Source of the DNA: Bauldia sp963759235
GTDB lineage: Bacteria > Pseudomonadota > Alphaproteobacteria > Rhizobiales > Kaistiaceae
Direction of reading: 5' to 3'
DNA length: 64,000 bases
NCBI GenBank assembly: GCA_963759235.1
Contig: CAVWYO010000008.1
Span: 124,001 to 188,000 of the forward strand
In this document: in pieces, positions 9,243-17,941 of the stretch
How positions within the stretch are numbered: position 1 is the first letter of the stretch
Layout: every line of letters starts with the position of its first letter
Translations under genes and position numbers: made by a program
The notes under the pieces: model-generated
Told to the model about the DNA's origin: nothing
Database searches by the model: none
The model's input: the letters and a program-made list of their open reading frames with translations, nothing else

Positions 9243-10130
9243 CTATTCCAGATTCTGAATCTGCTCGCGCATCTGATCGACGACCGCCTTCATGTCGAGG
9301 CCGATCGCGGTGAGCGCCCGGTCGTTGGATTTGGCGCAAAGCGTGTTGACCTCGCGATTGAATTCCTGGGCGAGGAAATCGAGGCGGCGTCCCACCGCAC
9401 CGCCCTTGGCGAGAAGGTCGCGCGCCGCATCGGCATGGGCATGGAGCCGGTCGAGCTCCTCGCGGATATCGGCCTTGGTGGCAAGAATCACAGCCTCCTG
9501 ATGCAGCCTGTCGGGATCGAGCGCCGGCGCCGCGTCGAGGAGCGTCGCGACCTGCTCGGCGAGCCGCGCCCTGATCGTCTCCGGCGCACGAGACGGCGAG
9601 GCGTCCGCCTGGCCGGTCAAGCCCGCCATTTCGTCGAGGCGTGTCGCGAGCAGCGCGCCGATCGCCGCGCCCTCCCGTTCGCGCATTGCGACGAGATCGT
9701 CGAGCGCCGCATCAAGGCCCGTCAGCAGCTCGGCGTCGACCGCCTGGCGCGCCGCCTCGTCGGCGACGGCATCTTCCATCTCGACCACACCGCGAAGCGC
9801 GAGGATGCCGTCCAATGTCGGCGGCTGAACCGTGATCTTCCGCCCGATACGCTCCATCGCGTCGATGACCTTGGCGAGCACGTCCTCGTTGATGGTGAAA
9901 CGCTGGCCGGCGGTCTCGGCATTGGTCGACAACGCGACCTGGACGTTGCCGCGTGCCAGCCGGGCGGCGCTGCGCTCGCGGACGCTCGGCTCAAGCCGCT
10001 CGAAACCGACAGGCAGGCGAATGCGGACGTCGAATCCCTTGCCGTTGACGCTGCGGATTTCCCATGTCCAACGCAGGAGCTCGCCGCCGCCGTCGAGGCG
10101 CGCGAAGCCGGTCATGCTGTTGAGGACCAT
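9243..10130 (-). CDS. yicC: YicC/YloC family endoribonuclease
   Basis: A 295-residue protein starting MVLNSMTGFARLDG, the family hallmark (SMTGF/Y). The C-terminal DUF1732-type block is visible as GRRLDFLAQEFNREVNTLCAKSND near residue 250. Family members have been described as RNases acting on small RNA or mRNA in enterobacteria and Bacillus. The exact role in alphaproteobacteria is not established. It lies between mltG and gmk with 3 nt to gmk, so it is almost certainly co-transcribed. Confidence 0.9.
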   Translation of the reverse strand: MVLNSMTGFARLDGGGELLRWTWEIRSVNGKGFDVRIRLPVGFERLEPSVRERSAARLARGNVQVALSTNAETAGQRFTINEDVLAKVIDAMERIGRKITVQPPTLDGILALRGVVEMEDAVADEAARQAVDAELLTGLDAALDDLVAMREREGAAIGALLATRLDEMAGLTGQADASPSRAPETIRARLAEQVATLLDAAPALDPDRLHQEAVILATKADIREELDRLHAHADAARDLLAKGGAVGRRLDFLAQEFNREVNTLCAKSNDRALTAIGLDMKAVVDQMREQIQNLE

Positions 10131-10214
10131 GAACGGTTACCCCCGGAAGTCCGGTCAACACCCCTGCCCCCAGGGACGTTGACCGCAGGTTTTGTCGGGT
10201 CGCCCCGGTGTCGC

Positions 10215-11465
10215 CTATTGCGCCGGCTGGTCGGGCGGCGTCAGCGCAAGCGGCTGGTCGCCTGCCGCCGCATCACCACCGGCGTCCCCGGCAGCCGCAT
10301 CGGCCGGTTGGTCGGTGGGTGACGGCGCGGATGTTGCGTTGATGTCGCGCCAGCGCGCCACATTGCGCAGATGTTCCTCGTAGGTCTCGGCGAAGACGTG
10401 CCCGCCGGAGCCGTCCGCCACGAAGAAGAGATCGCGGGTCCGCGACGGATTGGCCACCGCCTCGAGCGACGCCCGCCCGGCATTGGCAATCGGCCCCGGC
10501 GGCAGGCCTTCGACGGCATAGGTGTTGTAAGGCGTCTGTTTTTCGACATCGGCGCGGGTGAGCTTGTAGCCGGGCGGCTTCCCCTTGCCGCCGAACAGCC
10601 CATAGATCACCGTCGGATCCGACTGGAGCCGCATGTTCAGACGAAGCCGGTTGATGAACACCGCCGCGACCCGGCTCCGCTCATCGGCAAGCGCGGTCTC
10701 CTTTTCGACGATCGAGGCCAGCACCACCAGTTCCTCGATGCTGGCCAGCGGCAGATCGGGCGCCCGCCGGCTCCACACGTCGGTCAGCAGGCGGTCGCGC
10801 TCGCGTTGCATCCGCGCGATCAGGTTCTGTCGCGTATCGCCGCGGGTGAAGTCATAGGTCGCCGGCAGCAGACTTCCCTCCGGCGGAATTTCGGCGATGT
10901 CGCCGACCAGCACAGGGTCGCTCTTCAGCCGCTCGACGATCTGCTCGCTGGTCAATCCCTCCGGTAGGGTGATCGAATAGACGATGCTCTTGCCCTCGAC
11001 CATGGTCTGCATGATCTGGGCCATGCTGGCGTGGGCCGGGATCAGATATTCACCCGCCTTCAGGTCGTTCTGTTCCCGGTTGAGCCAGACGCCGGCAATG
11101 AACAGCCATTTGCTCGAGATTGCCCCCGCCCGCTGCAGCCGGTCGGCGATCTCGCTGAGGCCGCTGCCCCGCTCGACCGTCAGCGTCCGCTCCTGATCGA
11201 GCGAGCCCGCCCGCTCGAACTGCAACTTGCCGATGAGCAGTCCGCCGCCGAGCACGACGCCGGCGATGATGACGATGGTCAGGACGAAGTTCAAAAACAC
11301 CACCAGCGGGTGGCGGACGGCCCGCGACCGCAGTGGCGGCGGTGGAACCGACTCGGGCTGCAGGGCCTCGGTCGGGCTCTTTGGAGCGGAGCAACTCGCC
11401 GCCACAAGGCGCGCCGAGAGAACATCGGTATCGCTGGCGAAGCGGTTCCCTCTTGTGTCGCTCAT
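10215..11465 (-). CDS. mltG: Endolytic murein transglycosylase MltG (YceG)
   Basis: A 416-residue inner membrane protein. A proline-rich cytoplasmic N-terminus (about 1-50) precedes one transmembrane helix (about 53-77), then the YceG domain. The catalytic glutamate of the family falls in SIVEKETALADE, followed by FINRLRLNMRLQSDPTVIYG. The family cleaves nascent glycan strands and sets their length. The C-terminal tail is alanine/aspartate-rich and looks disordered. The gene sits between fabF and yicC, as in most alphaproteobacteria. The 84 nt to fabF contain no clear terminator. Confidence 0.93.
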   Translation of the reverse strand: MSDTRGNRFASDTDVLSARLVAASCSAPKSPTEALQPESVPPPPLRSRAVRHPLVVFLNFVLTIVIIAGVVLGGGLLIGKLQFERAGSLDQERTLTVERGSGLSEIADRLQRAGAISSKWLFIAGVWLNREQNDLKAGEYLIPAHASMAQIMQTMVEGKSIVYSITLPEGLTSEQIVERLKSDPVLVGDIAEIPPEGSLLPATYDFTRGDTRQNLIARMQRERDRLLTDVWSRRAPDLPLASIEELVVLASIVEKETALADERSRVAAVFINRLRLNMRLQSDPTVIYGLFGGKGKPPGYKLTRADVEKQTPYNTYAVEGLPPGPIANAGRASLEAVANPSRTRDLFFVADGSGGHVFAETYEEHLRNVARWRDINATSAPSPTDQPADAAAGDAGGDAAAGDQPLALTPPDQPAQ

Positions 11466-11548
11466 ATAAGTCCCAGGCCTTTCCGCGGGCTACGATCCCC
11501 GGCCAGCGACTTTATATGCGATTATGGCGAGACCGGGATAGTCCCTCG

Positions 11549-12811
11549 TCAGGCGTGGCGGCGAAAAACCAGGGAGGCGTTGGTCCCCCCGAATCCGAAG
11601 GAATTCGACAGGGCAATATCGATATTTCGCTCGATCGGCCGGTTGGGCACGAGGTTCAGCGGCGTCTCGACCGAGGGGTGGTCGAGGTTGATCGTCGCCG
11701 GGGCGACATTGTCGCGAATCGCCAGGAGCGAGAAGATCGCCTCGACCGCGCCCGCCGCCCCGAGCAAATGCCCGGTCGCCGATTTGGTCGATGACATCGC
11801 GACGCGGCCCACGGCATTGCCGAGCAGCCGCTCCACCGCCTTCAGCTCGATCTCGTCGCCGAGCTGCGTCGAGGTGCCGTGGGCGTTGATGTAGTCGAGC
11901 TCGTCGGGCGTCACATTGGCCCGCTTCATGGCGGCCCGCATGCAGCGCTCGGCACCGTCGCCATCCTCCGCCGGCGAGGTGATGTGGTAGGCGTCGCCGG
12001 AGAGACCGTAGCCGACGACCTCCCCATAGATCCTGGCGCCCCGTGCCAGCGCGTGTTGGCGCTCTTCGAGGACGACGATGCCGGCGCCCTCGCCGATGAC
12101 GAAGCCGTCGCGGTCGCGATCGTACGGCCGGGATGCCGCTTTCGGCCGGTCGTTGAACCCGGTCGACAGCGCCCGGCAAGCGGCGAAGCCGGCGAGGGAG
12201 AGACGGTTCACCGGCAATTCGGCGCCGCCGGCGACCATCACGTCGGCATCGCCGAGGCCGATCAGCCGCGAGGCGTCGCCGATCGCATGGGCGCCCGTCG
12301 AGCACGCGGTCACCACCGCGTGGTTGGGCCCCTTCAACTGATGGCGGATGGAGACGTGGCCGGAGGCGAGGTTGATCAGGCGGCCGGGAATGAAGAACGG
12401 GCTGATCCGTCGCGGCCCTCGATCGCGCAGCGTGATCGACGCGTCATAGATGCCGCCGATGCCGCCGATCCCCGATCCGATCAGCACGCCGGTGGCGCAC
12501 TGGTCGTCGCGGCTCTGCGGGTGCCAGCCGGCATCGTCGATCGCCTGATCGGCGGCGGCCACCGCATAGATGATGAAGTCGTCGACCTTGCGGGTCTCCT
12601 TCGGCTCCATCCATTCGTGGGCATCGAACTTGCCGTCCGCCGCGGGCCCGCGTGGAATCTGACAGGCGATCTGACAGGCAAGGTCGTCGACCTCAAAGTC
12701 GGAAACCTTGACCGCGCCGCTATCGCCGGCGAGCAGGCTCTTCCACGAGACCTCGACCCCGCAACCGAGCGGGGAAACCATGCCGAGACCCGTGACGACG
12801 ACCCGTCTCAT
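11549..12811 (-). CDS. fabF: 3-oxoacyl-[ACP] synthase II
   Basis: A 420-residue condensing enzyme that elongates acyl-ACP with malonyl-ACP. The Cys-His-His triad is visible as TACSTGAHAI, NAHGTSTQLGD and SATGHLLGAAG. The start MRRVVVTGLGMVSPLG is standard. It follows acpP by 59 nt and precedes mltG, in the order fabD-fabG-acpP-fabF. Confidence 0.97.
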   Translation of the reverse strand: MRRVVVTGLGMVSPLGCGVEVSWKSLLAGDSGAVKVSDFEVDDLACQIACQIPRGPAADGKFDAHEWMEPKETRKVDDFIIYAVAAADQAIDDAGWHPQSRDDQCATGVLIGSGIGGIGGIYDASITLRDRGPRRISPFFIPGRLINLASGHVSIRHQLKGPNHAVVTACSTGAHAIGDASRLIGLGDADVMVAGGAELPVNRLSLAGFAACRALSTGFNDRPKAASRPYDRDRDGFVIGEGAGIVVLEERQHALARGARIYGEVVGYGLSGDAYHITSPAEDGDGAERCMRAAMKRANVTPDELDYINAHGTSTQLGDEIELKAVERLLGNAVGRVAMSSTKSATGHLLGAAGAVEAIFSLLAIRDNVAPATINLDHPSVETPLNLVPNRPIERNIDIALSNSFGFGGTNASLVFRRHA

Positions 12812-12870
12812 CCGACGATTTCGACTCCAGCGGCGCCGGACCTCCGTCCGGCGTCATTGCCGAAGGCCCG

Positions 12871-13107
12871 TCAGGCCGCGTTCTTTTCGAGGAACTTGAC
12901 CGCGTCGCCGACGGTCAGGATGGTCTCGGCCGCATCGTCGGGAATCTCGACGCCGAACTCCTCCTCGAACGCCATGACGAGCTCGACCGTGTCGAGACTG
13001 TCGGCGCCCAGGTCGTCGATGAAGCTGGCGTTTTCCGTCACCTTGTCCGCGTCGACGCCCAAATGCTCGACGACGATTTTCTTAACCCGTTCAGCGATAT
13101 CGCTCAT
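12871..13107 (-). CDS. acpP: Acyl carrier protein
   Basis: A 78-residue acidic protein. The serine that receives 4'-phosphopantetheine lies in LGADSLDTVELVMAFEEEF. The helix pattern and length match AcpP exactly. It carries the growing acyl chain for FabD, FabG and FabF encoded around it. A gap of about 270 nt upstream, to fabG, probably holds its own promoter, as expected for such an abundant protein, but no clear promoter hexamers were identified. Confidence 0.98.
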   Translation of the reverse strand: MSDIAERVKKIVVEHLGVDADKVTENASFIDDLGADSLDTVELVMAFEEEFGVEIPDDAAETILTVGDAVKFLEKNAA

Positions 13108-13378
13108 CTTGTCAGAACCTCAGTTGCCCAAACATGATCAACTCCGAAGAGCCGCCCCTCCGCGAGCGATCGGTTTTGGCCCTGCGCACGGGAACGGGGA
13201 AAATCGCCCGGAACACTCGGTGCAGCGTCGCCGTAACTGCCGATCGGCAGGGGGTAGAAGGAGCCGCCCGGACGTCGGCATTGTGGCCGGTCCTAACACA
13301 CTTTGGGGACCTTGACCAGCGGCGGAGGCGGCTCGCCAACGCCGCCGCAACCGAATCGGGTCGGCTCGTTTTCTCCTT

Positions 13379-14116
13379 TTAGATCATAGCCATACCGCCA
13401 TTGACGTGGATCGTTTGTCCCGTGACATAGGCGGCCTCGTCGCTCGCTAGATAGACCGCCGCGGCGGCGATCTCCTCGACGGTGCCGAGGCGCTTCATCG
13501 GCACGCGCTGCAGGATCAATTCCTTCTGCTTGTCGTTCAGCGCGTCGGTCATCGCCGAGGCGACGAAGCCGGGAGCGATGCAGTTTGCCGTGATGCCGCG
13601 GCTCGCCACTTCCTGGGCGAGCGCCTTGGTCATGCCGATCAGGCCGGCCTTCGAGGCGGCATAGTTGCCCTGCCCGGCATTGCCGGTCGCCGCCACCACC
13701 GACGAGATCGAAATGATCCGCCCGTGACGGCGCCGCATCATGCCCATCAGCACGGCGCGCGAGAGCTTGAACGCCGCCGTCAGGTTGACGGCGATGACCT
13801 GGTTCCAGGCCTCGTCCGAGATGCGCACGAACAGCGCGTCGCGGGTGAGGCCGGCATTGTTGACGAGGATGTCGAGGTCGCCGATCGCCGCTTCGGTCTC
13901 CGGTACCAGCCGGTCGAGCGCGGCGCCGTCGGAGAGATCGCAAGGCAGAGCCGTGCATCGATCGCCGAGTTCGCTCGCCAGCGCGTCGAGCGCCGCGCGC
14001 CGGGTCCCCGAGATGCCGACCGTGGCGCCCTGCCAGTGCAGGGCCCTGGCGATGCCGCCGCCGATGCTGCCGGTCGCGCCGGTGACCAGCGCGTGTTTGC
14101 CGGCGAGTTCAAACAT
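13379..14116 (-). CDS. fabG: 3-oxoacyl-[ACP] reductase
   Basis: A 245-residue NADPH-dependent SDR of fatty acid synthesis. The start MFELAGKHALVTGATG is chosen because it overlaps the fabD stop by 8 nt and begins exactly at the family N-terminus. The frame is open further upstream inside fabD, but that extension has no support. The cofactor motif GATGSIGGGIA and the YAASKAG catalytic Tyr/Lys are present. The C-terminus VTGQTIHVNGGMAMI is typical of FabG. Confidence 0.97.
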   Translation of the reverse strand: MFELAGKHALVTGATGSIGGGIARALHWQGATVGISGTRRAALDALASELGDRCTALPCDLSDGAALDRLVPETEAAIGDLDILVNNAGLTRDALFVRISDEAWNQVIAVNLTAAFKLSRAVLMGMMRRRHGRIISISSVVAATGNAGQGNYAASKAGLIGMTKALAQEVASRGITANCIAPGFVASAMTDALNDKQKELILQRVPMKRLGTVEEIAAAAVYLASDEAAYVTGQTIHVNGGMAMI

Positions 14117-15071
14117 GGCCGACCTCGTCGGTCGCCAACCGCTCGGCGGTCGCCTCGATGTCCTCGGGGGTTCCGACCGCCATCGTCTCGACCCCCTCGG
14201 CGATACGCCGGACAAGTCCGGAGAGAACGCGGCCGGCGCCGACCTCGACAAAGCGATTCACCCCGGCGCCGGCGAGCCAGGCGATCGATTCCCGCCAGCG
14301 CACCATCGCGGTCACCTGGCTGACCAGGTTGCGGCGGATGTCCTGAGGGTCGGTCACCGGCCCGGCCGTCACGTTGGATATGAGAGGCACGGCCGGCGCC
14401 CGGATCGACACCGCGGCCAGCGCTTCCTTCATGACTTTCGCCGCCGGCGCCATCAAGGCGCAATGAAACGGCGCGCTGACCGGCAACAGAATCGCCCGCT
14501 TGGCGCCGCGCGCCTTGGCGATTTCGACGGCGCGCTCGACGGCCGCCCGGTCGCCCGACACGACGACCTGTCCGCCCCCATTGTCGTTGGCGGCGGAACA
14601 CACCTCTTCCCCCGCCGCCTCCACAGCCACTGCGTTGACCGTCTCGAGGTCGAGGCCGATCAGCGCGGCCATCGCGCCGGCGCCGACCGGCACCGCTTCC
14701 TGCATGGCCTGGCCGCGGATTCGCAAGAGCCTTGCCGCATCGGCCACCGACAGGCCTCCCGCCGCGGCGAGCGCCGAGTATTCGCCGAGCGAATGGCCGG
14801 CAACGTAGGCGACATGGTCGGCAATCCGTACGCCGCGGGTCGCCAGCACCCGCGTCGCGGCGAGGCTGACGGCCATCAGCGCCGGCTGGGCATTCTCGGT
14901 CAGCGTCAATGTCTCGGCCGGACCTTCCCAGATGATCGCCGAGAGCTTCTGGCCAAGCGCCTCATCGACCTCGCCGAAGACGTCGCGGGCAGCTGGATAG
15001 GCATCGGCGAGCGCCTTGCCCATGCCGACGGCCTGGCTTCCCTGGCCAGGAAATATGAATGCTGCCCTCAT
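14109..15071 (-). CDS. fabD: Malonyl CoA-ACP transacylase
   Basis: A 320-residue enzyme that loads malonate from CoA onto ACP. GQGSQ is at residues 9-13, the nucleophilic serine is in AGHSLGEYSAL, and the conserved histidine is in SAPFHCALM. It is the first gene of the minus-strand fatty acid cluster and divergent from rpsF, so its promoter must lie in 15072-15430. Confidence 0.96.
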   Translation of the reverse strand: MRAAFIFPGQGSQAVGMGKALADAYPAARDVFGEVDEALGQKLSAIIWEGPAETLTLTENAQPALMAVSLAATRVLATRGVRIADHVAYVAGHSLGEYSALAAAGGLSVADAARLLRIRGQAMQEAVPVGAGAMAALIGLDLETVNAVAVEAAGEEVCSAANDNGGGQVVVSGDRAAVERAVEIAKARGAKRAILLPVSAPFHCALMAPAAKVMKEALAAVSIRAPAVPLISNVTAGPVTDPQDIRRNLVSQVTAMVRWRESIAWLAGAGVNRFVEVGAGRVLSGLVRRIAEGVETMAVGTPEDIEATAERLATDEVGHV

Positions 15072-15232
15072 CCGCGCCGTGATTGCCCCTTGCCGCGCCG
15101 GCCCAAAATTCGCGCCTTTGAGCCTGTTTGGGCCTGCCGTGTCAAGTTCCCGGCCCCAACAAACAGGCTGGCTCTCCCGCCGCCCTCCGTCGCGGGGCCG
15201 GTGCGTCGCCAGTCCTCCACCGCGACACGCTC

Positions 15233-15260
15233 TTGCTTTTCCGGTTTGTTCCCTTATAAC
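15233..15260 (+). promoter_or_regulatory. Promoter of the rpsF operon
   Basis: TTGCTT at 15233-15238 and TATAAC at 15255-15260 are 16 nt apart, a good sigma70 match in a GC-rich background. Transcription would start near 15267 and leave a leader of about 167 nt before rpsF. The 15072-15232 part of this divergent gap shows nothing else recognisable, and the fabD promoter is expected there. Confidence 0.6.
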
Positions 15261-15266
15261 CCCGGC

Positions 15267-15433
15267 GTCCTATCGGACCCCGGCCGGGGGCTGAACGGAA
15301 GCGCGGGGTTTCCCCCCGCGAGGATCGACAAGCGATCCGCCTTCCCCTGTCTCCGCTCTCGAAGTTACGAGCGTCGCCTTTCCAGCAAAGGCTTCGCGAG
15401 GCTTGGCGCCGGAGAGCAAAAGGAAAGGCAGAT
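15267..15433 (+). promoter_or_regulatory. Structured 5' leader of rpsF, possible S6:S18 autoregulatory site
   Basis: The leader holds a 12-nt GC palindrome at 15278-15289 and a 7-bp hairpin pairing 15302-15308 with 15314-15320. S6:S18 complexes bind and repress rpsF leaders in many bacteria, so a similar role is plausible. The conserved bulged CCG of that motif was not positively placed here, so the function is inferred from position. Confidence 0.3.
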
Positions 15434-15898
15434 ATGCCCTTATACGAGCATGTGTTTCTGGCGCGACAGGACGTTTCCTCCGCACAGGTGGAAGCGCTGG
15501 TCGACCAGTTCAAATCCGTCATCCAGGAAAATGGCGGCACGGTCGCCAAGGTTGAGAGCTGGGGCCTGAAGTCCCTCGCCTATCGCGTCCGCAAGAACCG
15601 CAAGGCGTACTTCACGCTGATGAACATCGACGCGCCGCCGGCGGCGGTTGCCGAGATGGAGCGCCAGCAGCGCCTGCACGAGGATGTGCTGCGCCTCCTC
15701 ACGCTGAGGGTCGAGGAACTCGAGGAAGGGCCCTCGGTGATGATGCAGAAGCGTGATCGCGACGACCGCCGCGACGATCGCCGCGGCGGCAGGCCGGGTG
15801 ACCGGCCAGGTGACCGCGGCCCGCGTCGTGATGATCGGCCGCGCTCGGACGATGGCGACGACGTGGTTGTCAGGGCTGGCGAAGGAGATTCCGACTGA
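15434..15898 (+). CDS. rpsF: 30S ribosomal protein S6
   Basis: A 154-residue S6 with a strong aggaaagg ribosome binding site. The N-terminal 95 residues form the usual ferredoxin-like fold (MPLYEHVFLARQDVS, then NRKAYFTLMNIDAPPAAVAEMERQ). Residues about 108-154 are an extra tail of alternating Arg/Asp/Gly, common in alphaproteobacterial S6 but longer than in E. coli. S6 binds S18 in the platform of the 30S subunit. The stop overlaps the rpsR start by one base (TGATG). Confidence 0.97.
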   Translation: MPLYEHVFLARQDVSSAQVEALVDQFKSVIQENGGTVAKVESWGLKSLAYRVRKNRKAYFTLMNIDAPPAAVAEMERQQRLHEDVLRLLTLRVEELEEGPSVMMQKRDRDDRRDDRRGGRPGDRPGDRGPRRDDRPRSDDGDDVVVRAGEGDSD

Positions 15899-16146
15899 TG
15901 GTCGACATCAATCAGCTTCCGACCCGGCGGCCTTTCTTTCGTCGCCGCAAGACCTGTCCCTTCTCCGGAGCGAACGCACCGAAGATCGACTACAAGGACG
16001 TGCGCCTTCTCCAGCGCTACATCTCGGAGCGGGGCAAGATCGTGCCGTCGCGGATCACGGCGGTATCGGCAATCAAGCAGCGCGAACTGGCGCGGGCGAT
16101 CAAGCGGGCGCGCTTCCTCGGGCTGCTGCCTTATGTGATCAAGTGA
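15898..16146 (+). CDS. rpsR: 30S ribosomal protein S18
   Basis: An 82-residue S18. The core IDYKDVRLLQRYISERGKI and the C-terminal RAIKRARFLGLLPY are diagnostic. It binds S6 and 16S rRNA at the platform. Translation is coupled to rpsF through the one-base overlap. The next gene begins 89 nt later. Confidence 0.98.
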   Translation: MVDINQLPTRRPFFRRRKTCPFSGANAPKIDYKDVRLLQRYISERGKIVPSRITAVSAIKQRELARAIKRARFLGLLPYVIK

Positions 16147-16235
16147 GCGCATAGCCGAACGACCAGGTTGGGGCACGGCCGGACATCCCCGCGACCTGCC
16201 CCTAACCGCTTCATGCAAGCGGGACAGCGAGAGCC

Positions 16236-17183
16236 ATGGCACAGGTCATTCTTGTCGGAATTGGCGCCGGTATCGCCGGGGCGCTGCTTTTCCTTTCGCC
16301 GATCGGCGCCACGTTTCTGGCTTTTCCGCTTTTCACGCTGTGCGGACTTCCCATCGCTATCGCCGGTCTCGGCTGGGGTGCGCTCTCCGCGCTGGTTGCC
16401 GGCGGCGTCGCCGGCGTCGGCCTCTTCGTCGCTCTTTCGGGTCCGGCGGCAATCGTCTATCTGGCGCTTTTCGCCGCGCCGATCGTGTGGATGAGCCGGC
16501 TCGCCGGACTGTCGCGGCAACCGGGTCCGGACGGCTCGGCCGCGGAATGGTTTCCGATCGGCCGGGTGCTTTTCCACGGGGCGATAGCGGCGGCAATCGG
16601 TGTCATCATCGTCGGCGTCGTCATCGGTTATGACCCGGAGACGCTGACCCAGGAGGTGACCGCCGAGCTGACCGCCTGGCTGACCCAATCGCCGGACGTC
16701 GCCGCACCGCCGAGCGGCGAGGAGATCGGGGCGTTCGTCCGCCTCAATGTCTTGGCGATGCCCTTCACGCTGTCGGCGATCCTCGTCATCATCCTCGTCC
16801 TCGACATGTGGCTCGCCGCGCGGATCGCGGAAGCCTCGGGCCGGCTGAGGCGTCCGCGCGAGCGGCTGTGGACGGCGGCGCTGCCCTACGAGGCGGCTAT
16901 CGCCTTCGGCGTGGCGGTTCTGGTCAGCCTTGTGCCGGGGGCGGTCGGGCACGCGGGCGGCGCTTTCGTCGGCGCGGTGGGGGGAGCATTGGCGCTTGCC
17001 GGATTGGCGATCGTCCACGCCGTGACCGCCGGCAGCAACTTCCGGACCCTCATCCTCGTGTCGCTCTACGTCCTGCTCATTGTGTTCGGATTTCCGATCC
17101 TCTTGCTCGTGGCAGTCGGACTGGCCGACACCTTCTTCCATTTTCGCGCCGGGCGACCGCGCGGAGCTTCACCCACCGAATGA
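16236..17183 (+). CDS. DUF2232 multi-pass membrane protein
   Basis: A 315-residue hydrophobic protein with about eight predicted transmembrane segments. Its position between rpsR and rplI is the standard place of the DUF2232 (YybS-like) family in alphaproteobacteria. No catalytic motif is visible and the biochemical function is unknown. The S-component-like fold suggested for distant relatives would hint at transport, but that is only an analogy. It is co-oriented with the ribosomal genes and ends 19 nt before rplI. Confidence 0.8.
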   Translation: MAQVILVGIGAGIAGALLFLSPIGATFLAFPLFTLCGLPIAIAGLGWGALSALVAGGVAGVGLFVALSGPAAIVYLALFAAPIVWMSRLAGLSRQPGPDGSAAEWFPIGRVLFHGAIAAAIGVIIVGVVIGYDPETLTQEVTAELTAWLTQSPDVAAPPSGEEIGAFVRLNVLAMPFTLSAILVIILVLDMWLAARIAEASGRLRRPRERLWTAALPYEAAIAFGVAVLVSLVPGAVGHAGGAFVGAVGGALALAGLAIVHAVTAGSNFRTLILVSLYVLLIVFGFPILLLVAVGLADTFFHFRAGRPRGASPTE

Positions 17184-17202
17184 CGTCAGAAGGAGTATCG
17201 TC

Positions 17203-17805
17203 ATGGAAGTCATCCTGCTTGAGCGGATTGCCAGACTGGGACAGATGGGCGAAGTCGTCCGCGTCCGCGACGGCTACGCCCGCAATTTCCTCCTGCCGCA
17301 AGGCAAGGCGATGCGGTCGACCACCGAAAACCGCAAGCGGTTCGAAGAGCAGCGCGTCCAGCTTGAGGCCCGCAACCTCGAGCGCCAGCAGGATGCGGAT
17401 ACCGTCGCCGCCAAGCTCGCCGGCAAGTCCTTCATCGTCATCCGCCAGGCTGGCGAGACGGGGCAGCTCTATGGTTCGGTGACCACGCGCGACCTCGCCG
17501 AGATTCTCGATCAAGGCGGCTTCACCGTCGCGCGAAATCAGATTGACCTCAACCAGCCGCTCAAGACGATCGGGCTCCATCCGGTGGTGATTGCCCTCCA
17601 TCCCGAGGTCAACGCCGAGATCACCGTGAACATTGCCCGCAGTGAAGACGAGGCCGAACGCCAGGCGCGGGGCGAGGATCTGTCGCTCGGCGGCGAGGAT
17701 CAGGAGGAGCGCGAAGCTCGGGAGCCCACCCTGGCCGAGGAGAGCGCCGATACCGGAGAACCCGGCGAGGAAGCGCCTGCCGACGAGGCCAAGGCGGCCG
17801 GTTAG
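17203..17805 (+). CDS. rplI: 50S ribosomal protein L9
   Basis: The ATG at 17203 follows an agaaggag site and begins MEVILLERIARLGQMGEVV, the L9 signature, so an in-frame upstream extension is rejected. The 200 residues exceed the usual length of about 150. The excess is an acidic Glu/Ala-rich C-terminal tail from about residue 148. L9 is an elongated protein at the base of the L1 stalk and helps maintain the reading frame. Confidence 0.97.
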   Translation: MEVILLERIARLGQMGEVVRVRDGYARNFLLPQGKAMRSTTENRKRFEEQRVQLEARNLERQQDADTVAAKLAGKSFIVIRQAGETGQLYGSVTTRDLAEILDQGGFTVARNQIDLNQPLKTIGLHPVVIALHPEVNAEITVNIARSEDEAERQARGEDLSLGGEDQEEREAREPTLAEESADTGEPGEEAPADEAKAAG

Positions 17806-17941
17806 CGGCGCCGATCCATGCCAGGGCCGGCGGCAGACGGGGCGGTGGTTGAGCCGACCCGGTAACCCGTATTAACTTCAACGCCGCGAGTCACCGGGGA
17901 CCCGCCGCGATCTTCCGCACCTCAAGGGCGAGAGGGCTGCG

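Noticed and set aside
8616..10322. A 568-residue plus-strand frame opposite gmk and yicC
   Set aside because: The minus-strand genes have clear family motifs; this frame has none.
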